This document shows positions 52,080-61,455 of a stretch of DNA of 64,000 nt, one piece after another. A program made the position numbers and the translations under genes. Numbering within the stretch: the stretch's first letter is position 1; each line of letters begins with the position of its first letter. The notes below the pieces were generated by a model. It made no database searches. It saw only the letters and a program-made list of their open reading frames with translations, and was not told where the DNA came from. The DNA comes from Rahnella aquatilis CIP 78.65 = ATCC 33071 (lineage in GTDB: Bacteria > Pseudomonadota > Gammaproteobacteria > Enterobacterales > Enterobacteriaceae): positions 124,001-188,000 of the forward strand of contig NC_016835.1 in assembly GCF_000241955.1 (NCBI RefSeq), written 5' to 3'.

Positions 52080-53102
52080 CTATTTCCCCCGCGCCAGCAC
52101 CTTGCGGTACAGCACCGGCAGTGAAATCACCACAATCAGCATCGCACCGACAATCACCGACATCACAATCCCCGGCACATTCAGCAGACTGAGGCCGAAC
52201 GTCAGCAGCCCCATCAGGAACGCGGCAATAATGACGCCGGTCATGCTGCCGGAACCGCCGAGCACGCTGACGCCGCCGAGCACTGCCATGGTAATCACGC
52301 TCAGTTCCCAGCCGAGCGCCAGTGTTGGCCGCGTACTGCCGAGGCGCGACGTCAGCAGTACCGCCGCCAGCCCGGACATCACACCCACCAGCACGAACAG
52401 CGTCAGGTTATGGCGTTTGACGTTAATACCGGAATACCACGCGGCGACCGGATTATTACCGATGGCATAAGTGCGGCGACCAAAGTTGGTTTTGTGCAAC
52501 AGGAAATAAAATACCGCCCCCAGCACCAGGAATAACGTGAACTCAAACGACAACGGCCCCCAGACATACCCCTGACCGAACCAGGCAAAACTGGCGGGAT
52601 ATTGATTCAGCGACTGATCACCCAGCAGCACATAAGTCATGCCACGAAACAGGCTCATGGTCCCGATAGTAATCACGATAGAAGACAGATTCAGCCGCGT
52701 GACCAGCAGGCCGTTAATCAGCCCGCACAACAAGCCGACGCTCAGCCCGACGCCAACCAGTGCGGGCGTTGGTAAACCGGCCTGTGCGCAGAATCCCATC
52801 ATGGTGGAACTCAGCGCCATGGTGGAGGCGACGGATAAGTCGATCTCACGGGCGATAATCAGCATCGCCATCGGCAGCACAATGATGGCTTTTTCGGTGA
52901 AGTTAAACGTCGCGTCCGACAGGTTCCATATATTGAGGAAATACGGTGAGGCGAACGCATTCACCACAAACACCAGCAGCGTTACCAGCAGCAAAAACCC
53001 TTCCCAGCACATCATGCGGCGGAAAAACGGCGTGACGGCCATGGTTGTCTTTTCTCCGGTGGCGGAATGCGGTGTGTTGCGCGACGTTAAGGTCTTGTTC
53101 AT
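52080..53102 (-). CDS. Sugar ABC transporter permease (rhamnose/AI-2/ribose class), second subunit
   Basis: This 340-residue permease of the RbsC/LsrD/RhaQ family has about nine spans, MAMLIIAREIDLSVASTMAL with the conserved E-I-D-L-S loop, GLLCGLINGLLVTRLNLSSI and AVLGGVSVLGGSGSMTGVII near the end. Its start overlaps the upstream permease stop by four bases. It is last in the four-gene operon transcribed leftward from 56683. Confidence 0.88.
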   Translation of the reverse strand: MNKTLTSRNTPHSATGEKTTMAVTPFFRRMMCWEGFLLLVTLLVFVVNAFASPYFLNIWNLSDATFNFTEKAIIVLPMAMLIIAREIDLSVASTMALSSTMMGFCAQAGLPTPALVGVGLSVGLLCGLINGLLVTRLNLSSIVITIGTMSLFRGMTYVLLGDQSLNQYPASFAWFGQGYVWGPLSFEFTLFLVLGAVFYFLLHKTNFGRRTYAIGNNPVAAWYSGINVKRHNLTLFVLVGVMSGLAAVLLTSRLGSTRPTLALGWELSVITMAVLGGVSVLGGSGSMTGVIIAAFLMGLLTFGLSLLNVPGIVMSVIVGAMLIVVISLPVLYRKVLARGK

Positions 53103-54112
53103 GAGCTTACCCCGGTTTCAGTTCGCACAGGCTGGACGGCAGGGGAGTGGCGCAGGATCAGCCGTCCTTTACGTTTGTTGGCGCGTTCGTTGAGGATCAC
53201 GGCGATGACAATCACGCCGCCGGAAATGGCCATCTGCCAGAACGGCGATACTTCAATCACCGGCAGGGCATTATTGATAACGCCGAGGAACAACGCGCCC
53301 AGCAGGCAACCGACCACCGAGCCGATGCCGCCCATGGTGCTGATCCCGCCGATCACACAGGCTGCGACAATTTGTAATTCAAAGCCGTTGGCGACATCCA
53401 CATAAGCCACGGCGAAACGTGAAATCCACAGATAGCCGCAGAATCCGGCCAGCGCGCCGGAAAGGCAGAAGCTGACGAACTGCATTTTGCCCGCATTAAT
53501 GCCGGTGTAATACGCCGCTGTCGCGTTGCCGCCTGCGGTGTAGAGCGCGCGTCCGGTACGGCTGTAACGCAGGAAATACGCCACCAGAATCAGCGCGGCA
53601 ATCGCACACCAGCCGAGCAGCGGCAGGCCGATAAAGGTGGCGCGTGGCAGACTGAGAAAGTCAGGGCTCATCTGATGAGCGTTGATCCAGCCGCCATTGG
53701 AGAGCAGAAAGATAATGCCGCGATAAATGCTCATGGTACCGAGCGTGACCACAATCGGCGGAATACCCACTTTCCACACCAGCAAACCATTGATCGCGCC
53801 CATCACCAGCCCGAGAAACGTCGCCAGTAACACCAGCGACCACACCGGAATATCCGGATGGTGGAAGTTAATCAGTGCGACGATCATGCCGGTCAGCGCC
53901 AGATTGGCGGCCATCGATAAATCGATACCTTTGGTCAGCAGCACCATCATCTGCCCGAGCGCGAGGATGATCAGAATCGAGGTATCGTTAAACATCTCAA
54001 GCAGGTTTCCGGCACCGACAAACTCCGGTGAACGCGCGCCGACGCCGAGCACCATCAGCACTATCACCACCGCCAGCAGCAGCTCGCGGTATTTCAGCAG
54101 GTTTTTGATCAT
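53099..54112 (-). CDS. Sugar ABC transporter permease (rhamnose/AI-2/ribose class), first subunit
   Basis: This 337-residue permease has the family loop LLTKGIDLSMAANLALTG, GAINGLLVWKVGIPPIVVTL and CVIGGISTMGGIGSVVGCLL. It forms the heterodimeric channel with the product of 52080-53102. It is coupled by four-base overlaps to both the ATPase gene before it and the permease gene after it. Confidence 0.88.
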   Translation of the reverse strand: MIKNLLKYRELLLAVVIVLMVLGVGARSPEFVGAGNLLEMFNDTSILIILALGQMMVLLTKGIDLSMAANLALTGMIVALINFHHPDIPVWSLVLLATFLGLVMGAINGLLVWKVGIPPIVVTLGTMSIYRGIIFLLSNGGWINAHQMSPDFLSLPRATFIGLPLLGWCAIAALILVAYFLRYSRTGRALYTAGGNATAAYYTGINAGKMQFVSFCLSGALAGFCGYLWISRFAVAYVDVANGFELQIVAACVIGGISTMGGIGSVVGCLLGALFLGVINNALPVIEVSPFWQMAISGGVIVIAVILNERANKRKGRLILRHSPAVQPVRTETGVSS

Positions 54113-55623
54113 GCTGCCTCCTCGCCCGCGCCGCTGGCCGCGCTGACAATCATTTCTGCGGTCGCCTCACCGGCGTTGAATTCCGCCACCATCAGCCCTT
54201 CGTGCATCACAATGATGCGATCGGCCATGCCCATCACTTCCGGTAATTCTGACGACACCATAATCACTGCCAGCCCGCGCCCGACCAGTTCAGACATAAA
54301 CTGATGTACCGCCGCTTTTGATCCGATATCAATCCCTTTGGTCGGCTCATCGAGAATGATGATGTCCGGTCTGGTCGCCAGCCATTTAGCAATCACCACT
54401 TTTTGCTGATTACCGCCGGACAGCGTGCCCACGGCCTGTTTCCAGCTTGATGCTTTCACCTGCAACCGCCGGGCGTAATCATCGGCCAGCGCCCACTCTT
54501 TTTTGTCATTGAGCACACCGTGCGGATTAAGCTGGCTGAGCTGCGGCAGGCTGATGTTCTGGCTGATCGGCAAATCAATGATCGCCCCCTGTTTCTGACG
54601 TTCTTCCGGCACGTATACAATCCCGGCGCGGATGGCCTGCGACGGGCGGGAGAAATGGTGCTCTTTGCCGTTGATCAGAATTTTGCCGCCGTTTGGCTGC
54701 GTGACGCCAAACAGCGCCTGCATCAGTTCGGTACGGCCCGCGCCCACCAGCCCGTAAAAACCGAGAATTTCGCCTTTGCGCAGCGAAAAATTAATGCCCG
54801 CAAATTCGGTCGGATGGCTAAGGTTTTGCACCTCAAGCACGGTTTCGCCCGGCTCACAGTTCACTTTCGGGTAAGCCTGGCTGACTTCACGGCCCACCAT
54901 CATGGTCACCATCTGCTGTTCGCTGATGTCGCTGAGTTTGCCGGAGCCGACATAGCTGCCGTCGCGCAAAACAGTGTAGTAATCGGAGATGGAGAAAATC
55001 TCGTCGAATTTATGTGAGATAAACAGAATCGCTTTACCCTCCTGTTTCAGGCGTTCGACAATCTGATAAAACTCAACGATTTCATGTTGCGAAAGGGCAG
55101 CTGTGGGTTCGTCGAGAATAACCACCTGCGCATCAAATGACAGCGCACGGGCGATCGCTACCATATGGCGTTGCGCGATGCTTAACTCTTTCAGAATGGC
55201 GTGCGGATCAATATTCACTTCCAGCCGCGTCAGGATGTCGCGTGCCTGCTGATGCATCGCCGGCCAGTCCAGACGTTTGAAAATGCCGCGGTAAAGATAG
55301 TGACCGACGAAGATATTCTCGGTCACGGAAAGCTCGTCAAACAGCACGGTTTCCTGATGAATGGCGGTGATCCCGACTTTGTGCGCAGATTCCGGATTCG
55401 GCAGTTTTATCGGAATGGCTTTATAACGCAACTCGCCTTCTTCCGGCTGATAGATGCCGGTCATGACTTTTACCAGCGTTGATTTTCCCGCGCCGTTTTC
55501 GCCAATCAGGGCGGTTACTTTTCCCGGATACAAATCCACGTGAACGTTATTTAACGCCCTGACACCCGGAAAGACTTTGCTGATGCCCTGCAATGACAAC
55601 AACGGTGTCGCTGAATCACTCAT
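54109..55623 (-). CDS. Sugar ABC transporter ATPase, two-domain (RbsA/RhaT type)
   Basis: This 504-residue protein has two fused ATPase domains. The first has ALIGENGAGKSTLVKVMTG, signature-like ELSIAQRHMVAIARAL and VVILDEPTAALS. The second has a degenerate Walker A (GFYGLVGAGRTELMQALFG), GTLSGGNQQKVVIAKWL and IIILDEPTKGIDIGSK, the typical asymmetry of the sugar class. The start is the ATG at 55623 (MSDSATPLL); the frame to 55671 overlaps intergenic sequence. It lies 67 bases downstream of the binding-protein gene. Confidence 0.88.
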   Translation of the reverse strand: MSDSATPLLSLQGISKVFPGVRALNNVHVDLYPGKVTALIGENGAGKSTLVKVMTGIYQPEEGELRYKAIPIKLPNPESAHKVGITAIHQETVLFDELSVTENIFVGHYLYRGIFKRLDWPAMHQQARDILTRLEVNIDPHAILKELSIAQRHMVAIARALSFDAQVVILDEPTAALSQHEIVEFYQIVERLKQEGKAILFISHKFDEIFSISDYYTVLRDGSYVGSGKLSDISEQQMVTMMVGREVSQAYPKVNCEPGETVLEVQNLSHPTEFAGINFSLRKGEILGFYGLVGAGRTELMQALFGVTQPNGGKILINGKEHHFSRPSQAIRAGIVYVPEERQKQGAIIDLPISQNISLPQLSQLNPHGVLNDKKEWALADDYARRLQVKASSWKQAVGTLSGGNQQKVVIAKWLATRPDIIILDEPTKGIDIGSKAAVHQFMSELVGRGLAVIMVSSELPEVMGMADRIIVMHEGLMVAEFNAGEATAEMIVSAASGAGEEAA

Positions 55624-55690
55624 GGAGTTCCCCTGTCTGGCTAAATACAACAAAACGGCCAACCGGCGCACCGGTCAGCCGCATTCAGGA

Positions 55691-56683
55691 TCAGAAGATT
55701 TTAGAGAATTTATCGATGTTGCTGGCGTCGTAAACAAACGGCTCAGCCATAGCGCCGCTGCCGTCGGCATCGAGTTTCACCTTGCCTAAACGCCCCATGC
55801 TGGCTTCGGTTTTAGTGGCGGTGCCTTTGACCAGATCGTAGGCCAGATAAGTGGCGGCGTAGCCCAGATCAATCGGGTTCCAGATGGCAAAACTTTTGGT
55901 GGCACCGGATTTCACTGCCCCCGCCATTTCGGATGGCAGCCCCAGGCCCGTGACATAAACCTTGCCGATTTTGCCCTGATCTTTTACCGCCTGCGCCGCC
56001 GCCACAATACCCACGGAAGAAGGGGAAATAATCACTTTCAGGTCCGGGTAGGATTTCAGCAGGCCAATGGTTTCGCGGTAGCTTTTATCTGACAGATCAT
56101 CGCCATACGCCACCGTCACCAGATTTACCGAAGGGTATTTCGGCAGCACTTTTTTCATTTCCGCAATCCACAGATTCTGATTGGTGGAGGTTGGCGTGGC
56201 GCTCAGGATCGCCACATCGCCTTTCTCCACATTCAGCGCTTTCAGCGCGTCGGCGGCGAGTTTGACGTTGGTTTCGCCAATTAACGCATTGTTGGAGGGA
56301 TTGAGGTGGATCTGGCGGCCATCTTTGGCGACACCGGAATCCCAGGACACCACTTTAATGCCGCGTTGCATGGCTTTTTTCAGCACCGGCACCAGCGCAT
56401 CCGGGTCATTGGCGGAGACGGCAATGGCATCCACGCCTTGCGCGATCAGACCATTGAGCACTTCGATTTGCGCTTCGGCAGTGGTGGTGGTCGGGCCGGT
56501 ATAAATCACTTTCACATCGCCCAGTTCTTTGGCAGCCTGCTGCGCGCCGACGTTTGCTGCCTCAAAAAAACCGTTGCCCAGCGACTTTGCCACCAGTGCA
56601 ATTTTCACTTCTGCCGATGCCGCGCCTGCCAGCAAAATACTGCCTGCTATCAGGGTGAGGCTCAGTACGTGTTTTAATTTCAT
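55691..56683 (-). CDS. Periplasmic rhamnose-type sugar-binding protein
   Basis: This 330-residue exported protein has the signal peptide MKLKHVLSLTLIAGSILLAG before ASAEVKIALVAKSLGNGFFE. The two-lobed periplasmic-binding fold shows INGLIAQGVDAIAVSANDPD-type features, QRGIKVVSWDSGVAKDGRQI and KVYVTGLGLPSEMAGAVKSG. It resembles the rhamnose-transport binding protein RhaS of rhizobia and LsrB. First gene of the sugar ABC operon and divergent from the RhaS-type activator at 57085, which points to L-rhamnose or a related deoxysugar. Confidence 0.85.
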   Translation of the reverse strand: MKLKHVLSLTLIAGSILLAGAASAEVKIALVAKSLGNGFFEAANVGAQQAAKELGDVKVIYTGPTTTTAEAQIEVLNGLIAQGVDAIAVSANDPDALVPVLKKAMQRGIKVVSWDSGVAKDGRQIHLNPSNNALIGETNVKLAADALKALNVEKGDVAILSATPTSTNQNLWIAEMKKVLPKYPSVNLVTVAYGDDLSDKSYRETIGLLKSYPDLKVIISPSSVGIVAAAQAVKDQGKIGKVYVTGLGLPSEMAGAVKSGATKSFAIWNPIDLGYAATYLAYDLVKGTATKTEASMGRLGKVKLDADGSGAMAEPFVYDASNIDKFSKIF

Positions 56684-57084
56684 TGTTTGTACTCCGCATA
56701 AGTCCGCATAAAGTTTAACGACTAAAAAATTGCCGACGCGCCAGGCGCATGATCACGACTCTAGGAGGTTGCTGACAGGCTCACCTTTCCGCGAGTGCCA
56801 GTTCAGGGCGAACTATGGCAAAGAAGCAAAGGTTTAAGCGAACAACCTCACAATTTGATAACAATCTTATTTCAGGCAGGCTAAACGGTCAGAAAAACAC
56901 ACATTACCGCTTTCAAAAAAACGCACTGAAATAAGGCATAAAGCGACGCGGGACGCCGTATTACGCAGGATTTCGTAAGGCGGGGAATGTTTTGTTCAAA
57001 AGCGGCTGGCGGATCACAGTTTCAGCCCGATGGACGCCACGGCGCCGACTAAGATATTACGATAATGTTAATAAGGAGTCGGAA
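56684..57084. promoter_or_regulatory. Divergent control region between sugar transporter and rhaS
   Basis: About 400 bases holding both promoters. By analogy, RhaS-type activators bind inverted 17-bp half sites here. I could not delimit one with confidence, and I see no full CRP consensus. Confidence 0.4.
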
Positions 57085-57900
57085 ATGACCGTGTTACGCA
57101 GTAGTGAGTATTTTCCCTCAGGAGATTTCCCGGTCGCCATTGAACCCCGTTATCCGCAGGAAACGTTTCCTGAACATCATCATCAGGATTTCAATGAAAT
57201 TGTGCTGGTCGAGCAGGGTACCGGCACGCACGTTTTTAACGATCAGCCGCTGATCCTCAGTGCGGGCAGCGTGTGTTTTGTGCGCCACTGTGACCATCAT
57301 CTTTATGAAGATACTGAAAACCTGCATCTGACTAACGTGCTGTACCGCAGCCCGGACGCGTTCCGTTTTCTTAACGGCGTCGGCGATTTACTGCCGCAGG
57401 AGGTGGACGGGATGTATCCGGCGCACTGGCGCATCAGCCCGACGCAGATTGTGCAGGCTAAAACCCTGATCGACCTGCTGGCGCGACACCCCGTCATGCA
57501 ATCGCCGGAATCTCAGGCGCAGCAGGAATTGTATTTTATGCAGCTCTTATTATTACTGCGTAAAGGCAGCCGTGATGTTGGCTATCGCGGGCAGGGCGGT
57601 GACCTGAACAATCTGCTGGACTGGATGAATGAGCATTACAACGAGGAAATCGACTGGCCTGAACTGGCCGCGCAGTTCTCGATGTCGCTGCGCACCCTGC
57701 ACCGCCAGATGAAACAGCAAACCGGCTGCACCCCGCTCAACTACCTCAACCGCCTGCGTCTGCTCAATGCGCGCAACATGCTGCGTTTCAGCGACAGCCC
57801 GATCACTGAGATCGCCCACCACTGCGGTTTCTGCGACAGCAATTATTTCTCCACATTGTTTAAACGCGAATTTGGCTATGCGCCACGCAGCATCAGGTAG
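57085..57900 (+). CDS. rhaS: RhaS-like AraC-family activator of rhamnose genes
   Basis: This 271-residue AraC-type protein is very like E. coli RhaS: MTVLRSSEYFPSGDFPVAIE, PEHHHQDFNEIVLVEQGTGT (cupin sugar pocket), HLTNVLYRSPDAFRFLNGVG, and the DNA-binding half MSLRTLHRQMKQQTGCTPLN and CGFCDSNYFSTLFKREFGYA. The ATG at 57085 follows AAGGAG; the frame upstream to 56992 is not conserved. RhaS binds L-rhamnose and activates rhaBAD and transport. Here it is divergent from an ABC transporter instead of next to rhaBAD, and rhaR is absent. Confidence 0.85.
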   Translation: MTVLRSSEYFPSGDFPVAIEPRYPQETFPEHHHQDFNEIVLVEQGTGTHVFNDQPLILSAGSVCFVRHCDHHLYEDTENLHLTNVLYRSPDAFRFLNGVGDLLPQEVDGMYPAHWRISPTQIVQAKTLIDLLARHPVMQSPESQAQQELYFMQLLLLLRKGSRDVGYRGQGGDLNNLLDWMNEHYNEEIDWPELAAQFSMSLRTLHRQMKQQTGCTPLNYLNRLRLLNARNMLRFSDSPITEIAHHCGFCDSNYFSTLFKREFGYAPRSIR

Positions 57901-58133
57901 TGAATATCCTGCCTTTTCCGAGCTGCACGGGGTATTTCTGCGGATCCCCGTATTTTGCAGAAATGTTATGTCTGACAGTCGGACCATGACATTTTTGCCA
58001 TTTCTCAAAATTAAATGGCAACCACGGAAAGGTAAAAACTCAGCGGATAGAACAGGCTGTTAAAACTTCACAAAAAAGAACTTTTTTATTAACAACTCGT
58101 TCATCACCTCTATCCGTATTTGGAGACTCCTAC

Positions 58134-59573
58134 ATGAGCACAGTTCAGAAACGTATGTACATCAACGGCGGGTTCGTTGAAAACACGGGCGGTAAATGGA
58201 TTGATGTTGTGAATCCGGCGACAGAACAGGTGATTTCGCAGATCCCTGAAGGGTCGGCGGAAGATGCCAAAAAAGCCATTGATGCGGCCGAAGCGGCGCA
58301 GCCAGGTTGGGAAGCCTTGCCTGCGGTAGAACGCGGCGTGTGGCTGCATAAAATTGCCGACGGTATCCGTGAGCGCGAAGCCGAACTGACCGAAACCATT
58401 ATTGCGGAAGGCGGCAAAACCTACGGCCTGGCGCAAACCGAAGTGCTGTTCACCGCCGATTACCTTGACTACATGGCGGAATGGGCGCGCCGTTACGAAG
58501 GCGAAATCATTCAGAGTGACCGGCCAAATGAAAACATTTTTGTGTTCCGCAAAGCTATCGGGGTGACCACCGGTATTCTGCCGTGGAACTTCCCGTTCTT
58601 CCTGATCGCCCGTAAAGCCGCACCGGCGCTCATCACCGGCAATACCATCGTGATCAAACCGAGTGAAATCACGCCAAATAACGCCATCATTTTCGCGGAA
58701 ATCATTCATAAAGTTGGTCTGCCAAAAGGTGTGCTGAATATTGTGACCGGCTATGGTCCGACAGTCGGGCAGGAACTGGCGGCGAATCCGAAAGTCGGCA
58801 TGGTCAGCCTGACCGGCAGCGTGGCCGCCGGTATTGCGACCATGACCGCAGCGGCGCAAAACGTCACCAAAGTCTCGCTGGAACTGGGCGGTAAAGCCCC
58901 GGCTATCGTGATGAATGACGCAGATTTGGATCTGGCGGTGAAAGCCATCGTCAGTTCACGCGTCATCAATACCGGACAGGTGTGTAACTGCGCGGAACGT
59001 GTGTACGTGCAGGAAGGTGTGTACGACGAATTCATTTCCCGCATCAGCGAGGCGATGAAAAAAGTCACCTTCGGCAATACCGCTGAGCAAAAAGAACTGG
59101 ATATGGGGCCGCTGATCAGCGCTGCGGCATTGCAGCGTGTGGAAGAGAAAGTGGCGAAAGCCGTGTCACAGGGGGCAAAAGTTCTGCTGGGCGGAAAACG
59201 TCATGGCGATAAAGGGTTCTTCTATCAGCCGACGGTGCTGGTGGATGTGAGGCAGGAAATGCCGATCATGCACGAAGAAGTGTTCGGCCCGGTGCTGCCG
59301 GTCGCGACGTTCAAAACGCTGGATGAAGCGATTGCCATGGCAAACGACAGCGAATACGGCCTGACGTCGTCGATTTACACCAGCAATATCAACACGGCGA
59401 TGAAAGCGCTGAAGCAGCTGAAATTCGGCGAGACTTACATCAACCGTGAAAACTTCGAAGCCATGCAGGGCTTCCACGCGGGCTGGCGTAAGTCAGGTGT
59501 CGGTGGCGCCGACGGTAAACACGGTTTGCAGGAATACCTGCAAACGCACGTTGCTTACCTGCAGTTCCATTAA
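58134..59573 (+). CDS. aldA: Lactaldehyde dehydrogenase
   Basis: This 479-residue NAD-dependent aldehyde dehydrogenase is close to E. coli AldA throughout: MYINGGFVENTGGKWIDVVN, GILPWNFPFFLIARKAAPAL, VSLELGGKAPAIVMNDADLD (Glu), NTGQVCNCAERVYVQEGVYD (nucleophile Cys) and NRENFEAMQGFHAGWRKSGV. AldA oxidises L-lactaldehyde, the C3 product of rhamnose and fucose breakdown, to lactate. GGAG precedes the ATG. It follows rhaS, supporting a deoxysugar theme in this block. Confidence 0.92.
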   Translation: MSTVQKRMYINGGFVENTGGKWIDVVNPATEQVISQIPEGSAEDAKKAIDAAEAAQPGWEALPAVERGVWLHKIADGIREREAELTETIIAEGGKTYGLAQTEVLFTADYLDYMAEWARRYEGEIIQSDRPNENIFVFRKAIGVTTGILPWNFPFFLIARKAAPALITGNTIVIKPSEITPNNAIIFAEIIHKVGLPKGVLNIVTGYGPTVGQELAANPKVGMVSLTGSVAAGIATMTAAAQNVTKVSLELGGKAPAIVMNDADLDLAVKAIVSSRVINTGQVCNCAERVYVQEGVYDEFISRISEAMKKVTFGNTAEQKELDMGPLISAAALQRVEEKVAKAVSQGAKVLLGGKRHGDKGFFYQPTVLVDVRQEMPIMHEEVFGPVLPVATFKTLDEAIAMANDSEYGLTSSIYTSNINTAMKALKQLKFGETYINRENFEAMQGFHAGWRKSGVGGADGKHGLQEYLQTHVAYLQFH

Positions 59574-59644
59574 TTAACACGCGGCGGCCGGAGCAGGGGA
59601 ACCTGACTCCGGTTTTGCTGACTTTCACCTGACAAGGAAACCCC

Positions 59645-60226
59645 ATGAACCGCAACGATTTCCTGACCGGCATTCGTCAGCATAAATTCATGCAAACGCT
59701 GTTCCCGCCACAGACTCAAAAACCCAATCCGCCTGAGGATTTTGGTCGGGCGCTGACCCTGATGGGCGGTATCTGGGATGACAGGTTCCTGCGGGTGCCG
59801 AAAAACGGCTACACCACGCTGAACGCCTATCTGCGCGGGTTATATCCGGCAGACTCTGTGTTTTGCTCCGCCACGCCGGAGATTATCGCGGATGTGGATT
59901 TCGATGCGCGCACCGATGCGGCATCGCTGAAAGACGTGGACGTTGGCGTGGTTCGTGCCTGCTTTGGCGTGGCAGAAACCGGCGCGGTGTTTCTCAGTGA
60001 TCATCATTTATGCGTCAACACGCTCAGCGCGATGGCGAAAAACCTGGTGGTGTTGCTCGACGTTAACCTCATCATCGAACATCTGCATCTCGCCCACCGC
60101 CAGCCGCAACCCTTTAATGCCCGCTATGCGATTATGGTCACCGGCCCGGCGGCGATGGCTGACAGTGAAAGTGCGCTGATGCTCGGCGCGAAAGGCGTCA
60201 AAAGCCTGCGGGTGATCGCGATTTAA
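59645..60226 (+). CDS. LUD-domain protein (LutC/YkgG-like)
   Basis: This 193-residue protein has the LutC/YkgG fold, with FGVAETGAVFLSDHHLCVNT and the C-terminal block GPAAMADSESALMLGAKGVK. In usual family members the latter reads G-P-S-x-T-x-D-I-E, so the active-site-like motif is altered. LutABC oxidises L-lactate to pyruvate; lutA and lutB are absent here. Lying 71 bases after aldA, it may help handle the lactate that AldA makes, but its biochemical role alone is unknown. Confidence 0.75.
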   Translation: MNRNDFLTGIRQHKFMQTLFPPQTQKPNPPEDFGRALTLMGGIWDDRFLRVPKNGYTTLNAYLRGLYPADSVFCSATPEIIADVDFDARTDAASLKDVDVGVVRACFGVAETGAVFLSDHHLCVNTLSAMAKNLVVLLDVNLIIEHLHLAHRQPQPFNARYAIMVTGPAAMADSESALMLGAKGVKSLRVIAI

Positions 60227-60366
60227 GTCAGAAAATCCACGGATCCTGCTGTACTCACCTCGCTTAAAATAACTCCTGTAAATAAAATAAATCCTATCTG
60301 ATACAATCAGTAAACGGGTGCACAACGGGCGTGCCCTGACTTTTTACGGCAAGTGAGTGCGATACC

Positions 60367-61437
60367 ATGAGCGTGATACAGAGCCTTATCAAACAAGCGT
60401 TTGGAACCGGTAACAGCAACGAAGCCGCCACTTTCCTGGCCAGTGCGTGCAACCGGATGAAGGCCATGGATAAAACGACCATCGCCCGCGAAGTGGAAAG
60501 CGCGCTCAGGGGCGTCAGTTTCAGCCGCACTGAGTCAGATAAGGCAAAAGTAAAAACCGTTTATAAAGACACCGCCGTCACGCTCGAAAAACTTGCCTCA
60601 CTGGAAAAGCAGGTCCGCAGCCTGACCAATGAACTGGCCGTTGCGCGCAACCAGACCCGCGACACAGAAGACGCTGAGCGGATGAAAGGGGAGTTGTTGC
60701 GTCTCAACACGCGGATCAGCGAACTGCTGCGCGAGTCGGATATACAGAGAAAGCAGCATGTCGATGAACTGGCATTGTTGCGTTCGCGCCAGCGTGCGGC
60801 AGGCAATTCCACCTCCGCAGAACTGGACGCCGCCAACAGCCTGATTGCGTATACCGGCAGTCAGATGGCCGCGATGGCGGCGGCGCGCGATACGCTGCAA
60901 CAGCGTTTAACCCGGCTGGAAACCGAGACAGAACACCGGTTGCGTGAGGAAGAGGATAAACGTCATGCCGCCAACCGCCGGGCTGACGGGAATTACGCCT
61001 TGCTCGGACAGCAGAAAGAACTGACGGCCGAGGCGAACCGTAAAATCACCCAGCTTCGTGCCAGCCTGAAACTCGAAGAGTATGAAGGGCAGAATGCGAA
61101 GAATGAAAAGGCGAAACTGAAGAAGCAGATCGCCGGACTGGAAGATGAAAACAGCCGCCTGGCAGAACGCCTGCGTGATAACGAAGAAGACTGCGAGCGG
61201 CTCAGCAATGCGCTTGAACGGACAAATCAGGAATTAGTGGCCTACAAAACGCAAAAAGAACGCCTGACCCGCTGGATCCACGTGCCGGGTGCCATGATGG
61301 GAGTTTCCGTCGTGGCACTGGTGTTGTATTCAGATGCCCAGCCCGGACATCTGTTTGACAGCCTCGCCCCCGCTGTATTTCTGGGCTGTGTCGTCTATGC
61401 CCTTTCCCTGATGATTGCGTTTACCCGCAGGGCGTAG
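60367..61437 (+). CDS. Coiled-coil protein with DUF2786-like N-terminus and C-terminal membrane hairpin
   Basis: This 356-residue protein has an N-terminal 40 residues (IQSLIKQAFGTGNSNEAATF, LASACNRMKAM) resembling the short DUF2786 helical motif. Residues about 70-305 form a long, charge-rich coiled coil (TVTLEKLASLEKQVRSLTNE-like heptads, AKLKKQIAGLEDENSRLAER). Two hydrophobic segments end it (VPGAMMGVSVVALVLYSDA and FDSLAPAVFLGCVVYALSLM). It would be anchored in the membrane with a rod in the cytoplasm. Function unknown; a single-gene unit. Confidence 0.6.
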   Translation: MSVIQSLIKQAFGTGNSNEAATFLASACNRMKAMDKTTIAREVESALRGVSFSRTESDKAKVKTVYKDTAVTLEKLASLEKQVRSLTNELAVARNQTRDTEDAERMKGELLRLNTRISELLRESDIQRKQHVDELALLRSRQRAAGNSTSAELDAANSLIAYTGSQMAAMAAARDTLQQRLTRLETETEHRLREEEDKRHAANRRADGNYALLGQQKELTAEANRKITQLRASLKLEEYEGQNAKNEKAKLKKQIAGLEDENSRLAERLRDNEEDCERLSNALERTNQELVAYKTQKERLTRWIHVPGAMMGVSVVALVLYSDAQPGHLFDSLAPAVFLGCVVYALSLMIAFTRRA

Positions 61438-61455
61438 CGGGGGGCGTTTCCCGTC

